Source: Bradyrhizobium sp. SK17 (GTDB taxonomy: Bacteria; Pseudomonadota; Alphaproteobacteria; Rhizobiales; Xanthobacteraceae). Taken from it: a stretch of DNA of 64,000 nucleotides. The position numbers and the translations under genes were made by a program. The notes under the pieces were generated by a model. The model was not told the origin of the DNA and searched no databases. It saw nothing but the letters and a program-made list of their open reading frames with translations. The stretch is taken from contig NZ_CP025113.1 of assembly GCF_002831585.1 (NCBI RefSeq), positions 6,339,001 to 6,403,000 of the forward strand, written 5' to 3'. Shown piece by piece: positions 43,301 to 51,555 of this stretch (position 1 is its first letter; each line of letters starts with the position of its first letter).

Positions 43301-43465
43301 CCCCGGATATTCGGTGTAGACGATGACCTGGGTGTCCGAGAGATCGGGGATGGCATCGAGCGGCAAATGCAGCAGCGCATAGAGCCCCGCGGCCGCCGCG
43401 AAGCCGGTGCCGAACAGCACCAGCAGCAGATTGCGCGCCGACCAGGTGATGACGCGGGCGATCAT
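40268..43465 (-). CDS. cusA: CusA-type heavy-metal RND efflux permease
   Basis: The 1,065-residue inner-membrane protein matches the HME-RND family from end to end: N-terminal helix, LPLDAIPDLSDTQVIVYTEY, the TM4 relay Asp (IAIAIGAMIDAAIVMIENAH) and duplicated porter domains. The three methionines that form the Cu(I)/Ag(I) site of E. coli CusA appear to be kept in GTLLYMPTT, PSEMFETIV and RIDMLSTG. It exports Cu(I)/Ag(I) using the proton gradient, together with CusB. The start overlaps the cusB stop by four bases. The last roughly 25 residues are poor in family character and overlap the antisense Cys-rich gene. Confidence 0.93.
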   Translation of the reverse strand: MIARVITWSARNLLLVLFGTGFAAAAGLYALLHLPLDAIPDLSDTQVIVYTEYPGQAPQVIEDQVTYPLTTAMLTVPKSKVVRGFSFFGVSFVYVIFEDGTDLYWARSRVLEFLNGAASRLPAGVSPTIGPDATGVGWVYQYSVMSKQLNLADTRTIQDWNLKFALAKAEGVAEVASVGGFVKQYNVVLDPQRMRDRGITMQRMRDAIRASNADVGGRTVELSEFEYVIRGKGYLRDINDLGNVVLKTDNGTPVLLRDVARVELGPDERRGIAELNGEGEVASGIVLQRFGVNALDVIENVKKRFKEIATSLPKSVEIVPVYDRSNLIYAAIDTLKRTLLEESVVVALVCIVFLLHVRSALVAILMLPVGVLMAFGAMKLLGIGSNIMSLGGIAIAIGAMIDAAIVMIENAHKHLERAKPGQSRVSILIEAAAEVGPALFFSLLIITVSFMPIFTLESQEGRLFSPLAFTKTFAMAAAALLSVTLVPALMVIFVRGRIIPEHKNPINRFLIWIYRPVINGVLRAKTLVILLALGALAVSIWPARQLGTEFMPDLNEGTLLYMPTTLPGISVTKASELMQMQNRIIKSFPEVASVYGKAGRAATATDPAPSEMFETIVNLRPKQEWRKGLTLDGLIAEMDKALQFPGVSNAWTMPIKARIDMLSTGIRTPVGVKVIGPDLGTIDQLARQVEQVLKTVPGTSSAYAERSLGGYYLEIAPNREALARYGIAVQDVQDTIATALGGQTVTTTVEGRQRFTVNMRYPRDLRDNPGAIASDVLVSMPAGGAVPLGEVADVKPARGPSSIRTENGQLATYIYVDIRERDLGGYVADAQRAVQAAVQFPPGTYVVWSGSYEYLERAAARLKIVVPVTLAIIFLLLYLNFRSVAETMIVMLSLPFALVGGLWLMWALGFNLSVAVAVGFIALAGVAAETGVVMLIYLNHALDEARARCAAEGRAVGRDDLHRAIIAGAVERVRPKMMTVVAIMAGLLPILWSTGTGSEIMQRIAVPMIGGMISSTLLTLIVIPAIFAIVKGSAVTGRSGSHWPLHAASPQHFPSAWTGGHGTEP

Positions 43466-44901
43466 GGCCTGCCTCCATCCATCATCTCGCTTCCGCCCGC
43501 CGCCTGCTTGCCGCCGGCCTCGGCAAAGCCCTTGATCGCGGCCTTCAGATTGCTTTCGGCATCGATCAGGAAGGTCGCCGAGGTCACCACTGCGTCGCCC
43601 TCGGCAACACCGTCGCGGATCTCGACATAGCCGTCGCCGCGCCGGCCGAGCTTGACCTCGCGCGGCTCGAACCGCCCGTTGCCGCGGTCAAGCAGCACGG
43701 TCTGCCGGCTGCCGGTGTCGAGGATGGAATTATCGGCAACCGTCAGCACCGGCGCCGCGCTGCCGGTGTCGATCTCGGCATCGACATACATGTCCGGAAG
43801 CAGCGCGAGATCGGCGTTCTCCAATTCGATCCGCACCCGCGCGGTGCGCGTCTCCTTGTTGACCTGCGGATAGATCATGCTGATCTTCCCCGCGAACGCA
43901 CGGCCGGGATAGCTGCGCGCCCGCACCATGACCTGCTGCCCGACCACGATGTTGCCGAGGTCGCGCTCGGCGACGTCGAGCAGCGCCCACACGACGGAGA
44001 CGTCGGCGATCCGGAACAGCACGTCACCTGGCTGCGCACGCATGCCCTCGATCGCAGCGCGCTGCAACACGATGCCGTCGCGCGGCGACGACCACGGAAT
44101 TGCGATCGGCACCGTGCGGCTCTTCTCCATCTCGGCAATGACGGCCTCGGGGACGTCGAGATTGGTCAACCGCTGCTTGGAGCCTCGTCCGTAAGGCTCG
44201 ATACCTGCGGTCGCCTTCGACGTGATGGTCGCGACATATTCGGCCGCGGCGGACGATATCGCCGGGCTATAGACCTCCATCAGCGGCTGCCCCTTGGTCA
44301 CCCGGCTGCCGGTGGTGACGTCGGCCACCTTCTGCACATAGCTCTCGGCGCGCATCGCGATCACCGAGACGCGCCGTTCGTCGAGCTGGATCGTGCCGGG
44401 CGCGCCGACCAGGGTACGGATGCGCCGCATCTCGGCCGGCTCCGACTTGACGCCGGTGCGCTGGACCTTGCCGGGCGACAGCGTGATCGAACCATCGTCG
44501 CTGTCCTCGCCGTCATAGACCGGGATGTAGTCCATCCCCATGGAATCCTTCTTCGGCACCGGCGAGGTGTCGGCAAGTCCCATCGGGTTGCGATAATATT
44601 TGACCTTGCGATCGCTGGGCGCGGCCGCAGCTTTCGGCTGCGCGGGCTCGCCCGAATGCGCGTCAGCCTCGGGAAAAACCGGCAAGTAGTCGCGCCCGTC
44701 GGGCGTCTGCTTCGGCGTCGCCGAGTAGAGCGGCTTGCCGTCGGGATCGCGGTAATAGATCGGCGCAGCACTCTCTGCTGCGCGCGCAGCGGAGACGATG
44801 GCAGTGATCGCGAGGCGCGGCGGCAAACCGCGAAGGTTCCATGCGACGCCGGCCGCTGCGACGATCGCAGCGGCAGCACCGGCCCAAACGAGACGCCTCA
44901 T
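43462..44901 (-). CDS. cusB: CusB-type periplasmic adaptor with two heavy-metal-binding motifs
   Basis: The 479-residue membrane-fusion protein has an N-terminal membrane anchor (about 5-25) and two heavy-metal-binding-domain repeats of the form YY-(R)-(D/N)P-G...D-x-DY-PV (residues about 50-75 and 101-127). Then come the hairpin/lipoyl and beta-barrel domains (GSRVTKGQPLMEVYSPAISS; VMVRARSYPGRAFAGKISMI). It links CusA to an outer-membrane channel and may hand metal to it. No cusC-type channel gene is present in the window. It overlaps both neighbours by four bases, showing translational coupling. Confidence 0.92.
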   Translation of the reverse strand: MRRLVWAGAAAAIVAAAGVAWNLRGLPPRLAITAIVSAARAAESAAPIYYRDPDGKPLYSATPKQTPDGRDYLPVFPEADAHSGEPAQPKAAAAPSDRKVKYYRNPMGLADTSPVPKKDSMGMDYIPVYDGEDSDDGSITLSPGKVQRTGVKSEPAEMRRIRTLVGAPGTIQLDERRVSVIAMRAESYVQKVADVTTGSRVTKGQPLMEVYSPAISSAAAEYVATITSKATAGIEPYGRGSKQRLTNLDVPEAVIAEMEKSRTVPIAIPWSSPRDGIVLQRAAIEGMRAQPGDVLFRIADVSVVWALLDVAERDLGNIVVGQQVMVRARSYPGRAFAGKISMIYPQVNKETRTARVRIELENADLALLPDMYVDAEIDTGSAAPVLTVADNSILDTGSRQTVLLDRGNGRFEPREVKLGRRGDGYVEIRDGVAEGDAVVTSATFLIDAESNLKAAIKGFAEAGGKQAAGGSEMMDGGRP

Positions 44902-45299
44902 TGCTCGGCCGTGACGACGAGCTTGTTTTCAACCGAGCCGGTCTCGCCCTGCACCTTGGCGCCGAGCGATAATTGCCAGCGGCCGGCCATGCCGAAGGTC
45001 GCCTTGAGCCGGTAGGTGCCGGGTTCGGTCGACGGCATCGGCGTCACCTTGGTGGCCATCTCCTGCATGCCGTCGGGCGCCATGTCGAGCCGGGTCGAGA
45101 AGATGATCGCATCTGGAACGGATTTTCCGGTGCTCTTGTCGAGCAGCCGTACCGTAACGACACGATCGGCCCCGGCCTTGACGGTCGGCTGCACGAGCTG
45201 GAATTCGTAGTTCTTGATCTCGGCATGAGCGGGCGCGTGGGCCAGGGCAACGCCGATCAGCGCGGCCGCAGCGGCGCGCGCGAGGTGGAGAGACTTCAT
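44898..45299 (-). CDS. FixH/YtkA-like periplasmic protein of the cus operon
   Basis: The 133-residue precursor has a signal peptide (LARAAAAALIGVALAHAPAH-A) and an immunoglobulin-like beta domain (VTVRLLDKSTGKSVPDAIIF, MQEMATKVTPMPSTEPGTYR, TFGMAGRWQLSLGAKVQG) typical of the FixH/YtkA group. Several Met (DMAPDGMQEM, TPMP, FGMAG) could ligate Cu(I). GAGGATC lies before the ATG. Its stop overlaps the cusB start, so it belongs to the operon; a periplasmic copper-handling role is inferred. Confidence 0.78.
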   Translation of the reverse strand: MKSLHLARAAAAALIGVALAHAPAHAEIKNYEFQLVQPTVKAGADRVVTVRLLDKSTGKSVPDAIIFSTRLDMAPDGMQEMATKVTPMPSTEPGTYRLKATFGMAGRWQLSLGAKVQGETGSVENKLVVTAEQ

Positions 45300-45400
45300 G
45301 GGTGATGATCCTCGATAGGTCTGATGAACCGCGTGAACGGCATGCAAGGCGCGCGCACCGTCAGGCGCACGCGTCAGCGATCAGGCGCTGCAAGCGCCCG

Positions 45401-45817
45401 TCAGACGTTGGATCGAGGTGGCTGATCCGGAGGCTTGGCGCCAAGCCCGTCAAGCAGACGGTCGTCGCCCGCCGCAAAGGCGTTCTGCGACGGATCACGC
45501 GCGATCAGCGAGGCGGCCCCGGCAGGAAGCGGTAGCGAGACACTCAGCATGCACAACGCAAGGAACGGACAATCGTCGCAGCCCTTGCTCTTGGTCTGGT
45601 CCGGACAGCACGGCATGCCGTCCGCCATCGCCTGCGCCGAGATGGCTCCGTCGGGCATCGCATGACCCGACATGGCCTGATGGTCAGTCATCGCCTGTGT
45701 CGCGGCAACCTGCGCATCCGGCATCATCCGGGCGAATGCCGGCGCCACGGGCGCGAGCAACAGCCCGGTCGCGACAAGCAGCAGTACCCAGAGATTGGCG
45801 ATCCGCCTCAGATGCAT
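45401..45817 (-). CDS. Met/His/Cys-rich exported protein at the head of the cus operon
   Basis: The 138-residue product has a hydrophobic N-terminus (LWVLLLVATGLLLAPVAPAF), a Met/His-rich stretch (MTDHQAMSGHAMPDGAIS), a Cys motif GMPCCPDQTKSKGCDDCPF and a second hydrophobic helix. It resembles small membrane proteins often found first in metal-efflux operons (DUF2946-like), though this is by eye. Probable periplasmic or membrane metal-binding protein. It is 101 bases upstream of the FixH-like gene. Confidence 0.7.
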   Translation of the reverse strand: MHLRRIANLWVLLLVATGLLLAPVAPAFARMMPDAQVAATQAMTDHQAMSGHAMPDGAISAQAMADGMPCCPDQTKSKGCDDCPFLALCMLSVSLPLPAGAASLIARDPSQNAFAAGDDRLLDGLGAKPPDQPPRSNV

Positions 45818-45967
45818 GCCCGCTTGTCGCACGGATCAGCGGAACCTGCAAATCCGCGCAACTTCACGATCGCGCCAGCTGCGCATCGTCCAAAGGCGTG
45901 CAAGACCCGAACGCGCAGATGATGACACCGCGCATCTGGTATCTTGAGCTTAGAACCATCCTTTGAC

Positions 45968-45993
45968 GTCGTCCTGGCGTAAGCTAGGACGAC
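45968..45993. repeat. Short palindrome between cus operon and S10 peptidase gene
   Basis: GTCGTCCT / AGGACGAC with a 10-base loop; this palindrome family (GTCGTCCTGGC...) is frequent in Bradyrhizobium intergenic DNA. It lies 46 bases past the stop of the peptidase gene and may act as its transcript end. Confidence 0.6.
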
Positions 45994-46039
45994 GACAACA
46001 TTTGCCGCACGCGACGCAGTCCCACGCCACCCATCCCCC

Positions 46040-47631
46040 TCACTTCATCAGCGCCTCGACCTCCTTGCGGAACGCCTGGCGCGAGCCGTCGCGGGAGTAG
46101 AACATGTGGCCGCCGGGATAGACCACGAGCCTGGTGCGGCTCGGACCGGCAAACGCCGGCAGCTGGTCGAGAATGATCTTGGAGGCGAAGTATGGCGTGG
46201 CGAGATCGAACAGGCCGTGGCCGATCAGGAGCTTCAGCTTCGGATCGAGCGCGAGCATCTGGCGCAGCTGCGTCACCGACTCGGTCGGATTGATGCCGTG
46301 ACCGAACTCCCACGCCTTGTTCACGCTTTCGCTGAGCAATTGATAGGAGCCGTCGGGCCGCCAGTTCAGCTTGCGGGTGGTGAGATCGACCGCGGCGCTG
46401 GTCAGCGGCGCCATCAGGGGATCGCCCGACGGATCGTTGAAGTGGAAGTAGCTGGAGTCCGGATAGGGATCGAACCCTTCGACCGAAGCGTCGTAGCGGC
46501 CGGTCACCTTGCCGTTCTTGCGGTCGAACTCGCGGCGGAATTCGCCGATGTCGAAACGGCCGGCAAGCCTGCGGCTGATCGCCTGATCGATGCCGGTCAG
46601 GCTGGCGACCTTGTCGGCCAGCCGCGTGGTGGCTTCGCTGTCGGCCTGACCCTTGACCAGATCGAGCAGGAAATCGCCGGACGCATAGCGCTCGACGTCG
46701 GCGAGATCCTCGCGCTTGACCGGTCCCTTGGCCTGCCGCGCCACCGCCGTCATGGTCGGCAGGCTCGCGACATATTGCAGGAGGCTCGAGCCGGTATATT
46801 CGCGGAAATCCAGCACCGGCGAGATCAGGATCAGGCCGCGCGGGCCGACGCCCTGCTGCATTTGCAGATTGCGCACCACCTTGGGCCCGCGGATGCCGCC
46901 ATAGCTCTCGCCGACGACGTATTTCGGCGAGGTCAGCCGGTCGAATTTCTCCAGCCAGCGGCGGATCACCAGCGCGACCGAATTGGCGTCGCCGTCGACC
47001 GTGAAGAAGCGCTTGCGCGCATCCTCGGAGCTGGTGACGAAGCGGCTGTAGCCGGTGCCGACCGGATCGATGAACACCAGATCGGTGAAGTCGAGCCAGG
47101 TGTCGGCATTCGGCTGCAACTCGGGCGAGGCCGAGGACACCGCGCCGTCGCCATCGAACGGCAGCCGCCACGGCCCGACATTGCCGAATTGCAGCCAGGC
47201 CGACGCCGAGCCCGGCCCGCCGTTGAACAGGAACGTCACCGGTCGGTTGGCCTTCTCGGCGCCGTCGAGCTGGTAGGACGTGTAGGCGATATCGGCGAGC
47301 GGCTCGCCCTTGTCGTCGAACACGCGGATCGAGCCCGCGGTCGCGCTGAAGGCCAATGTGCGCCCCGGCAGCGCCACTGATTGTTTCGTGGTGGAGTCGG
47401 GCGGCAGGCGATGTTGCTCGGGCGCCGATGCGTTGCCGGCGGCGTTGGCAGCGGGACCGCCCCCTCGCCGCGCCCTGCCCGGCCCTTCTGGCCGCTCGGG
47501 TTCTGACCGCCCGGCGCCTGTGCGCTCGGCGACGGCTGCGGCTGCGGGGTCTCGTCGTCGGCCCGCGCCGCGGTCGCAAGGCAGGCCATCAGCAACGCAG
47601 CCGCGCACCGTGTCGCAAAACCGTTAGCCAT
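46040..47631 (-). pseudogene. Serine carboxypeptidase (peptidase S10) with apparent -1 frameshift
   Basis: Two frames together make one protein. The first (from 47631) gives the signal peptide MANGFATRCAAALLMACLAT and a Pro/Gln-rich linker. The second, running to 46040, gives the S10 peptidase domain: FLFNGGPGSASAWLQFGNVG, the nucleophile Ser in YVVGESYGGIRGPKVV, Asp in LIGHGLFDLATPY and His in VYPGGHMFYSRDG. They meet at a run of five G (47464-47460, reverse strand). A sixth G would join them as GEGGGPAANAAGN. Either a base was lost (mutation or sequencing error) or slippage restores the frame. The catalytic domain is otherwise intact, so a functional periplasmic carboxypeptidase is likely if the shift is an error. 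Confidence 0.82.
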
Positions 47632-47793
47632 GTCATTCACTCCCTGGGCCGACCTTTACGCATACCATCATCAAACTGCGATAGCTTGGCGACACCGGCA
47701 AGGCATCCGGTCCGTTCCCGGACCATCTCGACAAGGCCGCCCGGGATGTATAGACGAGCGCGGCGTAGTCCGTGCCAAACGAGTTCGTGAGCG

Positions 47794-48573
47794 ATGGCCA
47801 GCTCCAAGCGGTATGACAAGATCGCCTTCGTCGCCAGCGCCAGCGCAGAAGCGCAATCGGCGCTCGAGCAGCTTTCGGCGATGTACGGCAACCATCAGGC
47901 CGGCGATGCCGACGTCGTGGTCGCGCTCGGCGGCGACGGATTGATGCTGCAAACGCTGCACGCCAACATGCGCACGGGAAAGCCGATCTACGGCATGCAT
48001 CGTGGCACCGTCGGCTTCCTGATGAACGAGTATTCGACGCATGATCTGCGCACCCGGCTCGCCGCCGCGCGGGAGTCGCTGATCAATCCGCTCTTGATGC
48101 GCGCCACCGACATCCACGGCACCGTGCATCTGCATCACGCCATCAACGAGGTCGCGCTGTTCCGGCAGACCTACCAGGTCGCCAAGCTGCGCATCCTGAT
48201 CGACGAGCATGAGCGGATGGCGGAGCTGATGGCCGACGGCATCCTGGTGGCGACGCCGGCCGGATCGACCGCCTATAACCTCTCCGCCCAGGGCCCGATC
48301 CTGCCGATCAACGCCGCGCTCTTGGCACTGACCCCGATCAGCGCATTCCGGCCGCGGCGCTGGCGCGGTGCGCTGCTGCCCAACTCCGCCTTCGTTGTGA
48401 TCGAGGTGATCGAGGGCGACAAGCGCCCGGTCGCCGCGGTCGCCGACCACGACGAGGTCCGCGACGTCCGCCGCGTCGAGGTGCTGTCCGACAAGACGAT
48501 CGCGATGCGGATGCTGTTCGACCCCGGCCACTCGCTCGAGGAGCGCATCCTGCGCGAGCAGTTCGGCTACTGA
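47794..48573 (+). CDS. nadK: NAD kinase
   Basis: The 259-residue protein contains the NAD kinase GGDG motif ([16 protein letters not shown]), the NE/D segment [12 protein letters not shown], and the [20 protein letters not shown] loop that binds NAD. It phosphorylates NAD to NADP with ATP or polyphosphate and is essential in most bacteria. The short form (without an N-terminal extension) is usual in alphaproteobacteria. It is cytoplasmic and divergent from the S10 peptidase gene. No clear Shine-Dalgarno precedes the ATG. Confidence 0.95.
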   Translation: MASSKRYDKIAFVASASAEAQSALEQLSAMYGNHQAGDADVVVALGGDGLMLQTLHANMRTGKPIYGMHRGTVGFLMNEYSTHDLRTRLAAARESLINPLLMRATDIHGTVHLHHAINEVALFRQTYQVAKLRILIDEHERMAELMADGILVATPAGSTAYNLSAQGPILPINAALLALTPISAFRPRRWRGALLPNSAFVVIEVIEGDKRPVAAVADHDEVRDVRRVEVLSDKTIAMRMLFDPGHSLEERILREQFGY

Positions 48574-48686
48574 CGGCGACGCGTTCCTTGCTCCCCTTGC
48601 CGGCAACCAATCATTAACCCTGGGGAGGATATGGTTAACGTCGGGTAATACCGCGTTGGCCCGGTATGCCCTTTCGGGACCGGACC

Positions 48687-49232
48687 ATGTATCGCATCGA
48701 TTTCAACAAGCTGCGATTTCTGATTTGCGACGACAATCCGCACATGCGCCGCATCCTGCGGACGCTGTTGCATTCGTTCGGCGCACGCGAAGTCTATGAA
48801 GCCGAGGACGGCGCCACCGCGCTCGAAATGTATACGCATTACGTGCCCGACATCGTCATCACCGACTGGTCGATGCCGATCTTCGACGGGCTCGAGCTCG
48901 CGCAGATGATCCGGCAGCCGGAATCCAAGGGCAATCCCTACGCCCCGATCATCATGCTGACCGGCCATTCCGAGAAGCGACGCGTCACCGTGGCGCGCGA
49001 TGCCGGCGTCACCGAATTCCTGGCCAAGCCGATCTCGGCCAAGGGCCTCTACCAGCGCATCATGAACGTGGTCGCCAATCCGCGCCCGTTCATCAAGACC
49101 AAGACTTATTTCGGCCCCGACCGCCGCCGCAACACCACCAACACCTATATCGGCCCCGAGCGCCGCGGCAGCGGCGAGGTCGAGGTGTTGCAACAGCCGT
49201 CGCTGCTCGAGAAGGCGCGCTCGACCATCTAG
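48687..49232 (+). CDS. Receiver-domain response regulator without output domain
   Basis: The 181-residue protein is a CheY-like receiver (residues 10-130). It has the acidic pair FLICDDNPHMRRIL, phospho-acceptor Asp in IVITDWSMPIFDG, Thr in IIMLTGHSEKRR and Lys in TEFLAKPISAKG. A 50-residue tail carries two GP(D/E)RR motifs (YFGPDRRRN, YIGPERRGS). No DNA-binding domain is seen. The Hpt gene starts 9 bases downstream, so the two probably form a phosphorelay unit. The ATG at 48687 is preferred over 48666. Confidence 0.9.
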   Translation: MYRIDFNKLRFLICDDNPHMRRILRTLLHSFGAREVYEAEDGATALEMYTHYVPDIVITDWSMPIFDGLELAQMIRQPESKGNPYAPIIMLTGHSEKRRVTVARDAGVTEFLAKPISAKGLYQRIMNVVANPRPFIKTKTYFGPDRRRNTTNTYIGPERRGSGEVEVLQQPSLLEKARSTI

Positions 49233-49241
49233 GACATCGCC

Positions 49242-49820
49242 ATGGCGAAAGACAAACCCGGGACCATCGAGGTCCAGAGCTTCGGCACCCACCATGTGAT
49301 CACGCAGCCGAACCCGCTGCGCAAGATGCTGTTGCGCGTGCCAGAGAGCGATCTCGACGATCCGGTCGGCCGCGCCGAAAAGGCGCTCGCCGGGCTGTCG
49401 GGCGAGTTCAAGGAGTGGATGACGATCGAGGCCGACCGCCTTTCCGCCGCGTACGCCACGGTGCTGCGCGAGGGCTTCAATAACAAGACCCGCGAGGAAC
49501 TGTTCCGGGCGGCGCACGACATCAAGGGCGACGCCGCGACATTCGGCTATCCGTCGGCGGCCGCAGCCGCCGAGAGCCTGTGCCGCATCATCGAGCACGC
49601 GCCGGATCTCGCCGCGGTGCCGGCCCAACTGATCGCCCATCACATCAACGCCGTGCAGGCGATCGTGCGCAACCGCACCAAGCTCGACACCGCCGTCGTC
49701 GCCGGCGTGCTGAGCAAGCAGCTCCGCGGCATCGCCGACGAATTCCTGACCCACGCCAACCGCGACCGCCCCGAGCATCTCGAGGCGATCCTGGCGCCGA
49801 GCATCGTGCCGGGCGAATAA
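49242..49820 (+). CDS. Histidine phosphotransfer (Hpt) domain protein
   Basis: The 192-residue protein contains an Hpt four-helix domain with the phospho-accepting His in FRAAHDIKGDAATFGYPSA (about residue 91) and helices EEFKEWMTIEADRLSAAYA-type before it. The N-terminal roughly 40 residues are unique. It is encoded directly after the receiver protein; no histidine kinase is adjacent, so phosphate must come from a kinase elsewhere. Confidence 0.87.
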   Translation: MAKDKPGTIEVQSFGTHHVITQPNPLRKMLLRVPESDLDDPVGRAEKALAGLSGEFKEWMTIEADRLSAAYATVLREGFNNKTREELFRAAHDIKGDAATFGYPSAAAAAESLCRIIEHAPDLAAVPAQLIAHHINAVQAIVRNRTKLDTAVVAGVLSKQLRGIADEFLTHANRDRPEHLEAILAPSIVPGE

Positions 49821-49954
49821 GCGCGCCGAACGGCCACGACTTCATCATCAATTGCCGGAAACGCGGCCCGTCTGAAGCGAGACGAGATGAGGTTGAACCG
49901 TCATCTCGCTCTAAAGCCTGATGAGATTAGGTTGAACTGGAACGGCATCGAAGG

Positions 49955-50107
49955 TTCACCTCTCCTTTGGGAGAGGTCGATTTGCGCAGCAAATCGGGTG
50001 AGGGGTTACGGTTTATCGAGAGAGCAAGAGCCCTCACCCGGATTGCACTGGACGATGCTTCGCATCGCCATGCGCAATCCGACCTCTCCCCAGCGGGGAG
50101 AGGTGAA
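49955..50107. repeat. REP-like palindromic element
   Basis: The inverted ends TTCACCTCTCC/GGAGAGGTGAA enclose GGGTGAGGGG, CCCTCACCCGG and an inner GATGCTTCGCATC hairpin. It is related to the element at 16625-16774. The stretch before it (49860-49945) contains two AGATGAGGTTGAAC/GAGATTAGGTTGAACTGG direct repeats. Confidence 0.7.
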
Positions 50108-50136
50108 CCGAGACCGCGCAAAACCGATTCAACAAA

Positions 50137-50210
50137 AACTCATCTCGCTTTAGCTTCCTGTTTGCGCATGATCTTCTCGGAAAACTGCTTCGCACTTTTC
50201 CGAACCATGC
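50137..50210. repeat. Inverted copy of the rhizobial GCATGATC repeat
   Basis: CTCATCTCGCTTTAGC precedes GCATGATCTTCTCGGAAAAC, then GCACTTTTCCGAACCATGC. This is the reverse orientation of the composite element at 6211-6305. It ends two bases before the stop codon of the DUF2336 gene. Confidence 0.65.
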
Positions 50211-50211
50211 T

Positions 50212-51393
50212 TCAGGCCGCGACGAGGTCGTCCTCGTAGGGCAATGCCGCGAGCGCGTCTTCGGCGGCGAGCTCCTCGCAGAACATCCGCGCGTCCTCGC
50301 GTGCCGATTCGGTCGCGAAGCGCCGCAGCAGGATCAAGAGCGGCTCGGCCGCCGTGTGATCGGTCTCGCAATGCGTCAGCACGCGCTCGACCATGCGGCG
50401 ATGCAGCCGCGCCGCACCGTCGCCGCTGTCGACATAGCCGACCTCGTGGCTGGCCTCGAGCGCGACGCGGAACGCCGCATAGGTCGATTCCGGCAGGCCG
50501 GCGCGCCGCAGCAGCGCCGACAGGCCGTTGCCGCCGCGATCGTTGAGCAGCGCGGAGACGCGGCCATAGGGCAAGCCGGACAATTCGGCGAGCGCCGCTC
50601 CAAACAGATCGAGATTGCCCGACAGCAGCGCGCGCAGGATCAGTCCGGCGGTGAGCTGGCCGGTGGCGCGCAGATGCGCGATCAGGTTCTGCATGTCGTC
50701 GCCGAACGCACGTGCGGCGATGTTCACCGTGGAGCGCTCTTTCGCCTCGCCGGCGATCCGCTCGGCGCGGTCGGTGCCGAGCCAATTTCGCGCCACGACG
50801 AATTGCGCCAGTGTGTCGGAGAGCTTTGCGACCAGCGCCAGCCGCGTCGCCGACGGCAAATCCTCCAGCGCCAGCATCGATTCCCGGATCGCCGCCAGAT
50901 GGCCGTGACGCTCGACGATGCGGTCCCAGGAGAACGCCGCGAGCCCGGCATAGGGATTCTCGATCAGTTCGAGCGCGGCCGCGGCCGAGCCGACCTCGGC
51001 GATCGCGGCGGCAACGGACGCCGGCAGGTCGACGCGGCGTGCGATCGCGCACTGCATCTCGTCGCAGCCGGTCGCGACGATGTCGACAAGGTCAGCGTCG
51101 ATCAAGAGCGGCGAATGTTCCAGCAGCGGCAGCGCGATCGCCGGCTGGTCCGCGGCCAGCGCCTGCACGATCGTGGCCGGCGCCTCGGCACTGTGCGCAA
51201 ACACCTCGGCCATCGCCTGCCGCACCAGCGGCGACGGGTCGTCGAGCAGCATCAGCAGCGCGCCTTCGGCCGCGATCCGGTCGTCCTCGGTGAGATCTGA
51301 AATCAGCCACGCCCGGGCCAGCGCCCGCGTCGCCTCTGCCCGCTCGCCTGCCGGAGCGGTCCTAATCCAACTAATGAACTGCCGAACGATCAT
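50212..51393 (-). CDS. DUF2336 domain protein
   Basis: The 393-residue protein is built of alpha-helical HEAT-like repeats matching the DUF2336 layout (LLMLLDDPSPLVRQAMAEVF, ALPLLEHSPLLIDADLVDIV, LTAGLILRALLSGNLDLFGA). DUF2336 proteins are widespread in alphaproteobacteria, and several are linked with signalling or motility, but the biochemical role is unresolved. No catalytic motif is visible. Monocistronic and convergent with the Hpt gene across the repeat block. Confidence 0.85.
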   Translation of the reverse strand: MIVRQFISWIRTAPAGERAEATRALARAWLISDLTEDDRIAAEGALLMLLDDPSPLVRQAMAEVFAHSAEAPATIVQALAADQPAIALPLLEHSPLLIDADLVDIVATGCDEMQCAIARRVDLPASVAAAIAEVGSAAAALELIENPYAGLAAFSWDRIVERHGHLAAIRESMLALEDLPSATRLALVAKLSDTLAQFVVARNWLGTDRAERIAGEAKERSTVNIAARAFGDDMQNLIAHLRATGQLTAGLILRALLSGNLDLFGAALAELSGLPYGRVSALLNDRGGNGLSALLRRAGLPESTYAAFRVALEASHEVGYVDSGDGAARLHRRMVERVLTHCETDHTAAEPLLILLRRFATESAREDARMFCEELAAEDALAALPYEDDLVAA

Positions 51394-51555
51394 GGTCCTG
51401 CCGGCTTACGCAACGTAACGGCATCGACATACGACGCCACTACAAGGAAAAATAAACCATGACGCTTAACAAAGGGTTCACCATAAACGTTTGGGATTAT
51501 TGCCGTTTCGTTAATGCGGCCAGGACGCGCAGTGGTCCCCGCAGAGCGCCGGGTG

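Noticed and set aside
41960..43630. 556-codon rightward open frame
   Set aside because: It lies opposite cusA/cusB, has a His/Arg/Asp-biased composition typical of the reverse complement of GC-rich coding DNA, and has no ribosome site.
45984..47579. 531-codon third frame across the S10 peptidase gene
   Set aside because: Arg/Ala/Gly-biased shadow; the two frames carrying signal peptide and catalytic motifs explain the region.
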